Of a stretch of DNA of 64,000 nucleotides, positions 55,982 to 64,000 are shown one piece after another (positions within the stretch are counted from its first letter, which is position 1; every line of letters starts with the position of its first letter). This stretch comes from Prosopocoilus inquinatus (taxonomy: Eukaryota; Arthropoda; Insecta; Coleoptera; Lucanidae). The translations under genes and the position numbers were made by a program. The notes beneath the pieces are model-generated. The model saw only the letters and a list, made by a program, of their open reading frames with translations, made no database searches and was not told where the DNA came from. The stretch is from the NCBI GenBank assembly GCA_036172665.1, contig CM069877.1, positions 15,458,501-15,522,500 on the forward strand, given 5' to 3'.

Positions 55982-56173
55982 ATTGTGCCTGACACTTCAA
56001 TGTACAAAAAGATTGATATAAAAGTCAAGAATTTCAAAACGCTCACGCATATTGCTTGAAGCAACTACATACATATTTTATTTGACTGATTAATTGCTTC
56101 TTTAATATTTAAATACGTTTATTTTCAAACGTTGTAACCAACAAGTATAAACGGTTAAACTAAATCGAACCCT

Positions 56174-56942
56174 ACCTTTTCAATTTCAAATTGGGACTGA
56201 ACAAATTCAAATTGGGAATAAAAAAATTCAAATTGGGACTAAACAATTTCGAATTGAAAATAAACGAATTCAAATTCGAACTAAACAAATTCAAATTGGG
56301 AATAAACAAATTCAAATTTAGCTTAAACAAATTCAAATTGGGAAAAATATTTTAATTCAGAAATAATACAAGCTGGTAGGTAATAATAACAAAAGGAAAT
56401 GTAAGTACCTAAATAATAATTATATGTCTAAATCAAAATTTTACATTAACCATATTTAACGCATCAGGTATGAATTTTTGGATGTTTGCAACAAATCTTA
56501 TATGTACAGTTAGGTACGGTAATTTTATTACTAATATTTTGTCGTACTATATTTTCTAATTTTGTAAACGATATTCCATCTGCGCAATGATCGGCTTCCC
56601 CAACTAAATTTCCCCACTAAATTTGTAGCATTTGGATTGCTAAGTCTTTTTAACATCAGCATTTAGACAGGACCACTCGAATTCAATTGGATTCAACATT
56701 GGACTGTACGGGAAAAATCTCAGCAAATGATTATTGGTAAATTTGCCCTCTCTCAAAACATCCTCAATTGAAAAGTGGCACGGAGCAATTTGAATTTGTT
56801 TATTCCCAATTTGAAATTGTTTATTCCCAATTTGAAATTGTTTATTCTCAATTTGGATTTGTTTAGTCTCAATTTAGTTTCAATTTGAAATTGTTAAATC
56901 CCAATTTGAAACTGTTTAGTCCCAATTTGAAATTGAAAAGGT
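56174..56942. repeat. Foldback-like element with minisatellite arms
   Basis: The left arm (56174-56345) is a run of imperfect AAATTCAAATTGGGAATAAA units. The right arm (about 56785-56942) is the inverted run with CCCAATTTGAAATTGTTTAT units. The outer ends ACCTTTTCAATTTCAAATTG and its inverse match. Inverted repeats built from short direct repeats are the Foldback layout, and family assignment is inference. It is duplicated at 60011-60779. Confidence 0.78.
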
Positions 56943-57111
56943 GAAGAATGGGCGAATGTCACATCGGATGAATCAATTTCTCCTCTTGAACGATATAGGT
57001 ATAAGTAAATCCCTTGAAAATCTTCGACAAGACCAGACCAATCCACAACCAAGCTCACTGATGAAAAAAGTCCGAGCTTTCAGTTGTTCTGATTCGTGGT
57101 TCTGGTGATGA

Positions 57112-60100
57112 TAGGTAGATTTTTTAAAGTACTCTCCAAGGTGAATCTGTCTGTGAAGTTTGAGAATTTTTCATACACTGAGTTTCAATATATTTAGAAG
57201 AGATTCTCTAACTAATTTCAATTTATACCAAATTATCAACACAGCCGTGATCAATGATAGTGAAAACTGAACAGATAATTCATAAATCTATTTCGTTTTC
57301 GAAAAAGATTGATAGAAAAGGCTTTTCCAGTAGTTTATTTCAAGATTTACTGGTTAGGCCCGGTTTTTCAATTGATTGGTAAAGTGATGGTTACTTACCA
57401 GTGGGATAAATTTAACCTCTTTGGTAAGGTGCTTGTTAAATAAAATTTTCCTTTCTCAATTATAAATCAAATACCAAAGAAGTAGAGTCGTACAGTTGCT
57501 CGTACACGTTTATGTATCCCCTCTACAAGTTTACCGCTACCAAGCAAATTTACTGGCTGTTAGTTCACCCTCTTGTTAAAAGGAATTTATGTCATTGTTA
57601 AGACTACCAATACTTTGATAAACTCATTTTCTGTGCTAACAATCGGATAAAACTAACAGTCACTTTACCAATAGATTGAAAAACTGGGCCTAAGACCGTG
57701 CTGATAGTTAGGTATGGATTGGATTTCATTATTGATCTTTTTTAAATATCTCTAAACTGAGCAAATGAAAAATTCTGAAACTTCACAGACAGATTCACCT
57801 TGAAAAGCATTTTAAGAAATCTAAATGGAATTTTGCTCTAAACTAATTAGCGAAGCCAATATTCGAACACCTTTAAATTAACATGGGATTTCCTTCAAAA
57901 CGCAGCATCCTGTATAGAATCTTCATAATTGATTGTACCCCACGTGACATGATTGGCAGGGCATTTTTATTCAATTGTTTTAAGTAAAATTAGTTTAGTG
58001 ATTCGTAACTCACGTCGGATGCAGGATACACTGATCACTGATCATGATGATAATAATAAGTTAATAAGTCATTATTGCTGGGTCTAAATACTTAAGAAGT
58101 AAGCTTCTCTAAACTTTCTTCTCTATGGCTTAATGCTAACCATAATTATCCTAATTATGCCTCGTGTTTCATTGTCATTCTTGATGATTCATGCTGTTTT
58201 TGAAATAAGCACGTTGCCTTATTTAATTTGTTGTTGCACTATTTGCTTGAAATGGCTGCAGACTTTTTGTTTGCACAAAGAGATTCGCAGATTTCCGTCG
58301 CTTTCATTAAAGTCAACTTTGCGTCCAATCACGTAAGTTAAAACGTGTATACAGCGTGTTCATGGAGAACCACTGCAATAGCTAACTTTCTTACTTGTAA
58401 TTTTACGAAGTAACTTACATTAGAAAAGTTTGAGGATTTTTCCACCTTGCTTTAATAGTACTTTGGTAAAATCAAATGACTGTCAGGTTTTCAAGACTTT
58501 CAATTGTTTAAAAAAAAATTAAGTGGAACGTTAGGTTTTTTATCACATCATGGCGTTCAGGCTGTCAAATTAATTATGTCTCTAGAATATCATATCCCAT
58601 TTAGTAAGAAAATCTTGGTGTTCACGAAGAATGGCTACAATAAATAGAAACCTTTGTGTCAAATATTTAAAGCACGATAAGTTAAAATGTCTAATATCAT
58701 TATTTACTAAATAAATTATCAAATAAAAGAGTTAGGTGGGAAATATTTTAGAGACATACTTAATCTGACATCCTGGACGGCGATAAAAAATATAATGTTC
58801 CATTTAAAAAAGTTGAAAACATTAGAAAAATCTCGAAAACTTAATTTGTTTCTCTGAAGGTATCTACCATAAAATCAAGCAGGAAAAGTCTTCCTGTTCA
58901 AATTTAAGCTTCTTTGTGAAATTTCACATTGTACTATTGTAGCCATTTTTGGGCACTAAGGTTTTGTTACTAAATGTTTTATTTCAATTTCAATTCTTTA
59001 TTTATACATCGGCAGTCCCAGTGTGGAAAGTGGGTAATATCACAAATTGCAGTTTAACTAATAACAATAGTCGAGGGAAAATATTACAAATGTAATAAAT
59101 ACTCCTATAACATAGTAGGCTTTGGAAGATATTCACCCCTATGTTGTATCATTTAGTTAAACATAACGTCACTTTATCGGCCGAGTTCACGTTTAAGTTC
59201 CTATGTGACATCATCGATAACAGCACGTTATGTTTAACGTAAATGATACAACATAGGGGTGGTTCATTTCATTTATGCATATGTAACGTTATCGATGATT
59301 TCATATTCGAATTCCTATTATTACATAACGTAAAATCATCGATAACGGCACGTTATGTATAACATAAAATGACACCACATAAGGGTGAATATTTTAGAAA
59401 CATAATTCATTTGACATCTTAAACGCGCTGCGATGATGAAATACCTAACATAACATTAAGAAAACTGAAAACAATTGAAAATCTCTAAAACCTGATCCAC
59501 TGAGAAAAATAAAATGCTCAATCAATCAAAAATGCATTCAGTTAACATAATTTTTTAATCACCGATTAGTGACGATGCCTATCACCGATTAGTAACGATG
59601 CCTGGTAATTGAACTAAGAGTAAAAAAATGTAAAATATTTTAGACTGATTCAACTCTTGTTTCATTTGAGACAAGACAGTTCACCCCTATGTTGTATCAT
59701 TTCATTTATACATAACGTAACGTTATCGATGATTTCATAATCAAATTCCTATTACATAACGTAAAAACATCGACAACGGCACGTTACGTATAACATAAAA
59801 TGATATGACATAAGGGTGATTGTGCCTGACACTTCAATGTACAAAAAGATTGATATAAAAGTCAAGAATTTCAAAACGCTCACGCATATTGCTTGAAGCA
59901 ACTACATACATATTTTATTTGACTGATTAATTGCTTCTTTAATATTTAAATACGTTTATTTTCAAACGTTGTAACCAACAAGTATAAACGGTTAAACTAA
60001 ATCGAACCCTACCTTTTCAATTTCAAATTGGGACTGAACAAATTCAAATTGGGAATAAAAAAATTCAAATTGGGACTAAACAATTTCGAATTGAAAATAA

Positions 60101-60948
60101 ACGAATTCAAATTCGAACTAAACAAATTCAAATTGGGAATAAACAAATTCAAATTTAGCTTAAACAAATTCAAATTGGGAAAAATATTTTAATTCAGAAA
60201 TAATACAAGCTGGTAGGTAATAATAACAAAAGGAAATGTAAGTACCTAAATAATAATTATATGTCTAAATCAAAATTTTACATTAACCATATTTAACGCA
60301 TCAGGTATGAATTTTTGGATGTTTGCAACAAATCTTATATGTACAGTTAGGTACGGTAATTTTATTACTAATATTTTGTCGTACTATATTTTCTAATTTT
60401 GTAAACGATATTCCATCTGCGCAATGATCGGCTTCCCCAACTAAATTTCCCCACTAAATTTGTAGCATTTGGATTGCTAAGTCTTTTTAACATCAGCATT
60501 TAGACAGGACCACTCGAATTCAATTGGATTCAACATTGGACTGTACGGGAAAAATCTCAGCAAATGATTATTGGTAAATTTGCCCTCTCTCAAAACATCC
60601 TCAATTGAAAAGTGGCACGGAGCAATTTGAATTTGTTTATTCCCAATTTGAAATTGTTTATTCCCAATTTGAAATTGTTTATTCTCAATTTGGATTTGTT
60701 TAGTCTCAATTTAGTTTCAATTTGAAATTGTTAAATCCCAATTTGAAACTGTTTAGTCCCAATTTGAAATTGAAAAGGTGAAGAATGGGCGAATGTCACA
60801 TCGGATGAATCAATTTCTCCTCTTGAACGATATAGGTATAAGTAAATCCCTTGAAAATCTTCGACAAGACCAGACCAATCCACAACCAAGCTCACTGATG
60901 AAAAAAGTCCGAGCTTTCAGTTGTTCTGATTCGTGGTTCTGGTGATGA
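57112..60948. repeat. 3837-bp tandem duplication, unit 2
   Basis: This is a direct copy of 53275-57111. The sequence returns to single copy at 60949 (ACCAAG). No microhomology is evident between the outer breakpoints. All elements of unit 1 recur here at +3837. Confidence 0.97.
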
Positions 60949-61983
60949 ACCAAGAAATAACACGAGACAAATTTGCACAGGGTGTCGATTTAGAACCTTA
61001 GCGTTAATGTTTTGTAAGCGACATCTACAAGTCAAAAGCTAGAATCTCAATAACTGTTTCCTTAACAATTTATTACTCCTATTATTTTAGTTATATTTAA
61101 CAGTTAAAATGCAAACAGTTTCAAGTTTCGATTGCTTTACGCACGTAAGGGTTTGGGAACAAAAATTCCGCACATTTTTTGTTTAAATAAATTTAATGAA
61201 CTTGTAAAACATTTGAACAACACTACTTAGGATTAATTTATTAGATTTTAGACAACAGTGTCTGCAACACATCGGCTAGCTTGGCAAATTTTTGTCTTCA
61301 CAAGCTTCATCCTATTGGAGTACACTCTTATTGGTATCTGTCGCAGCTTCTGCTTTATTCGGACCTTTAATTCTTCCAGTGGAATAAACTTCTCGACGGC
61401 CGCTTCAAATGTCTCCAGAACCTTTCAATAGGTCTAAGTTGAGGAACATTCGGAACATTTCTTGAATTTGTAAGTTAGTTAATTCGAAGTCGCTGGAACG
61501 TTCCTGGCATTATACATTTTCTTAACTGAGTTCTTACGCATTCTTTCTCGTAGATCTCAGCATTAACGGAATTTCCGGAAGGACAAACATAAGCAGATGA
61601 AAGTTCTCTACCCGAAATGGCAACCCAAACCAACAACTTTGAAACAAACAAATTCCTTCTGCCTCTTGAAATATACTTCTTTTTCCACATCCGTGCCCTC
61701 CTTACAATAATAGCAACGTTTATTTGCAGTATCGTTTCCATCCATGGTAAACAAAAGATTCATCGTCCATGATAATCTACAGGCCTTTAGAAGGCGAAAA
61801 TTCGTTTTCGCTAAGTTTTCAGAGTTTAGTTTCTTGTTCGTTTTTTTGTTTCTCTGTATATTTTGGTGCAGTTTTTTTTTTGGGTTTACGACGTAATTGC
61901 CTCTTTTTTAAGAATAGTGTTAAATCAATTTTGAATTTACGACCCAATTTCCCGAGAGTAACGCCAAGCTTACCAGGTGCTGT

Positions 61984-62674
61984 ATTAATTGAATCGATGA
62001 GTGTATAACCGTGTTCAGTCTAAATTTACTATGTTCAGAAAACCACAAATTACTTTCTGGAATTTTTATTTTAAGTGAATTATTGGCTTAAAATTCTTTC
62101 AGATAAGGATATCTGAAGCCTCCTGAAGCCAATAATTACTTAAAAAATAAAAATCTAGAGAAAGTTATTTGATGTTTTCTCAACACAGTAAATTTGGGTT
62201 GAACACATTATGCACTCATCGATTCAATTCTATTTGAGTTTTACTTTAATTAGGCAGTTAGGTTGAGTTTAGTTTAGTTGAGTTGAGTTGAGTTGATTTT
62301 GGGATTTGTTAGCCTTAATTTGAATAGTTTTTTTTTTAAGTTCTTTACTTGGGTTGGTTAGACCAGAGTTGCGTTCAAAAATTGTAATGGGAGAGCACTT
62401 TGGGCGTTTAAAAGGAAAAGCAAAATAAGTATACAAAATCACTTACACGAGAGAGAAAGAATATTACCCAGAGCGTGCTCTTTTTAGTTCTTGAACGAGC
62501 CTCAGGGTTTCCTTGGGTTGGGTTAACCTTGAGATGGGAACTTTAATTTTACATTGAGATGAGTTAGGCTTACATTTATTTTGAGTTTTATATTTATTTG
62601 TAATTCTTAACTTGCGCTAGCTTGAGTTGAGTAAATTTTGACTGAACACGATTATGCACTCATCGATTCAATTA
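61984..62674. mobile_element. Composite insertion with three copies of one 40-bp terminus
   Basis: The terminus CACTCATCGATTCAATT with GACTGAACACG just inside occurs inverted at 61984-62030, direct at 62190-62233 and direct at 62637-62674. The first two bound a hairpin (61984-62233) whose arms share GGAATTTTTATTTTAA and AAGCCAATAATT words. The segment 62234-62640 is the dispersed repeat also found at 10560-10960. It splits the transposase pseudogene. Confidence 0.75.
62250..62640. repeat. Dispersed repeat, inverted copy of 10560-10960
   Basis: GTTGAGTTGAGTTGAGTTGA-type words, TTCTTTACTTGGGTTGGTTA, TTGCGTTCAAAAATTGTAA and GAGCACTTTGGGCG appear in inverted order relative to AMFR intron 8. It is non-coding. 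Confidence 0.75.
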
Positions 62675-63534
62675 GAGCTCCTCTATTCTTCTTGGGCACC
62701 TTCTTCGCTGGTCTTTCAGAACCAGGCCTTCTTGTAGCGGTAATTCCTGAGTCAATCCGTCGGCAAATATCGTATGTCGTTCTTTTAGGAATACCCATTG
62801 CGAAAAAATGGTTTACAGTGTAAAACTTTTTCAAGTGGTCGTGTTTCTTATAAAACTCGGTAATCATGGATCGGCATTGGTTTTCATTTAATATTTTTAT
62901 AACAGGAATCTTCAAGAGAAAAATAGTCACAAAATACATTATAAATAAATACAGCTTACAAATTTATTACAATTACAAATGAAATACAAGAACAGCGCGT
63001 CCGCATAGTCACAGAAAACTTGATATATCGCAAATAAAAAAAAATATTAAAAATTATTATGTGGATTTTTTGTCGACAAACCCTTAAATTCGTAATTCAT
63101 CCTAATGTTATGGTTATAATGATGATAATGACTGCAAATCAAGGTTAAGCGCACGACATGGGAGTTACCCTTCGTTATCTAAGCTTCGTTGTTACTTGAC
63201 TTAACTTTTAATTCTGCTTTAGTTAACAACCGGAAAGATTGCGGAGACAACAGTGCTTTATAATTATTTTGAAATGTCATCTTTTCGACTTAACAAATTA
63301 AACAGTTTCAATTTTAGGCAAAACAGGTACGTCTTTCAGTCGAATGTAATACATTTAACATTTTTTTAGTGTTATTTCAACAATTTGTAAAATGTTCAGT
63401 TAAGAGTATTAATGTTGAAACAATAGTTATTTATTATACAAGACGGTAAAACTATTTTTTTCACGAGTCGATAATTAAATTTTACTGTTGTGTGTAACAT
63501 TATATTTTTTTCTATAGTGAACGTAAGAAAAATA

Positions 63535-63702
63535 AGGCTCAGTTCTCACGCGGCAGCGCGTCTTGTCGCGTCATTTTGGTTCCTATGCTTTTACATGAAA
63601 TTTTCTGATAGAAAATGCTGCCGGTTGAAAATAAGTTCATTTAAAACCTTGGCAACTTTTAGAGGTACCAAAATAACGTGCTGCCGTGTGAGAATTGAGC
63701 CT
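63535..63702. repeat. Hairpin MITE (AGGCTCA ends)
   Basis: The ends AGGCTCAGTTCTCACGCGGC and GCTGCCGTGTGAGAATTGAG with CCT are inverted over about 26 bp. A second copy of the same family starts at 63906 and runs to the window edge. Confidence 0.75.
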
Positions 63703-63905
63703 ACACAGAAAAAAAAATAAGTAGTATAAAGCAACACAATTGCAGAAAAAAATGGAGACAGACACAGATTAAAGCGAATATTAGAACAATTGTAAGTAAA
63801 TCTTACGATAAGAATAGCGTCTTGCCTTAAAATTGTACAAATGTTTCTTACAATTGTATGAATATTTCCTACAATTTGCTTCTGTCTCCATTTTTTTTCT
63901 GTGTA
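63702..63905. repeat. Hairpin element between two AGGCTCA copies
   Basis: The ends TACACAGAAAAAAAAA and TTTTTTTTCTGTGTA are inverted. Inner arms with ATGGAGACAGA/TCTGTCTCCAT and AACAATTGTAAG/CTTACAATTGT also pair. It fills the gap between two copies of the AGGCTCA element. Confidence 0.7.
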
Positions 63906-64000
63906 AGGCTCAATTCTCACACGCACTGCGACATTTTGATTCCTATGCTTCTACATGTAATTCTCTAACATAAAATGCTGCCGAGTGAGAATTGCTTCAT
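63906..64000. repeat. AGGCTCA hairpin MITE, cut by the window end
   Basis: It starts AGGCTCAATTCTCACACGCA and repeats GATTCCTATGCTTCTACATG as in 63535-63702. The final bases GTGAGAATTGCTTC appear to be near its other terminus. Confidence 0.65.

Larger units (their letters stand above)
53275..57111. repeat. 3837-bp tandem duplication, unit 1
   Basis: The unit begins TAGGTAGATTTTTTAAAGTA and ends GGTTCTGGTGATGA, and is followed directly by unit 2 at 57112 with a constant offset of 3837. No base difference was seen in the stretches compared (starts, ends and several interior lines). It contains half of the long-TIR element, the nested MITE, three CACCCCTATG hairpins and a foldback with repeat arms. 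The 67-codon frame at 54296-54499 has no recognised motif. Confidence 0.97.
61240..62939 (-). pseudogene. Mariner-type transposase pseudogene, split by an insertion
   Basis: Minus-strand pieces in order: 62939-62675 with MITEFYKKHDHLKKFYTV, MGIPKRTTYDICRRIDSG and RPAKKVPKKNR; after the insertion, 61990-61745 with APGKLGVTLGKLGRKFKI, RRKPKKKTAPKYTEKQK and MDDESFVYHGW (probably the first catalytic Asp region); 61741-61475 with VWVAISGRELSSAY, PSGNSVNAEIYEKECV; then NVPQLRPIERFW near 61440. These are Tc1/mariner landmarks in the right order. Multiple stops and frameshifts and a 690-bp insertion make it dead. It is a different family from the mariner at 26948. Confidence 0.85.

Noticed and set aside
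61769..62008. 79-codon plus-strand frame
   Set aside because: It is antisense of the mariner-type transposase pseudogene and runs into the nested insertion.

Overview
This window looks like the genome of an AT-rich arthropod, most likely an insect. It has GT-AG introns, animal gene families, mariner, hAT, Penelope-like and non-LTR elements, and very many small inverted-repeat elements. The species cannot be named from sequence alone. No bacterial operons, CRISPR arrays or phage modules are present.

Two host genes can be assembled with confidence. Cdk5 (1482-2602, + strand, three exons, 298 aa) is an intact proline-directed kinase. AMFR/gp78 (25202-7611, - strand, nine coding exons, 596 aa) is a multi-spanning ER-membrane RING ubiquitin ligase with a CUE-like domain and a C-terminal E2-binding helix. 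The two genes converge with about 5 kb between their stop codons. A third gene is suggested by a short first coding exon at 31473-31560 (+), whose other exons were not found. It and AMFR point away from each other across about 6 kb. Nothing in the sequence links the functions of these genes.

Most of the remainder is transposon-derived. AMFR intron 1 (12.3 kb) and intron 8 (3.1 kb) hold satellite-like arrays, hairpin elements, hAT elements with 8-bp target duplications, a Penelope-like fragment and a tRNA-like sequence. The 26-31 kb stretch holds a Penelope-like terminal repeat with a hammerhead ribozyme motif, a mariner pseudogene, a dead LINE and a pentanucleotide microsatellite. From 32 to 48 kb there are kilobase-scale palindromes, a second hammerhead-bearing repeat, and a 5.4-kb hAT element containing a broken LINE, a minisatellite and a hairpin. 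From 53 to 61 kb a 3837-bp segment is duplicated in direct tandem, with no difference seen where compared. The window ends with a dead mariner-type transposase split by a nested insertion, then more hairpin elements.

The most notable signals are two 45-nt hammerhead ribozyme motifs with partly compensatory stem differences, the exact tandem duplication, a gp78 that ends at its E2-binding helix, and several strand-asymmetric tandem arrays that share vocabulary.
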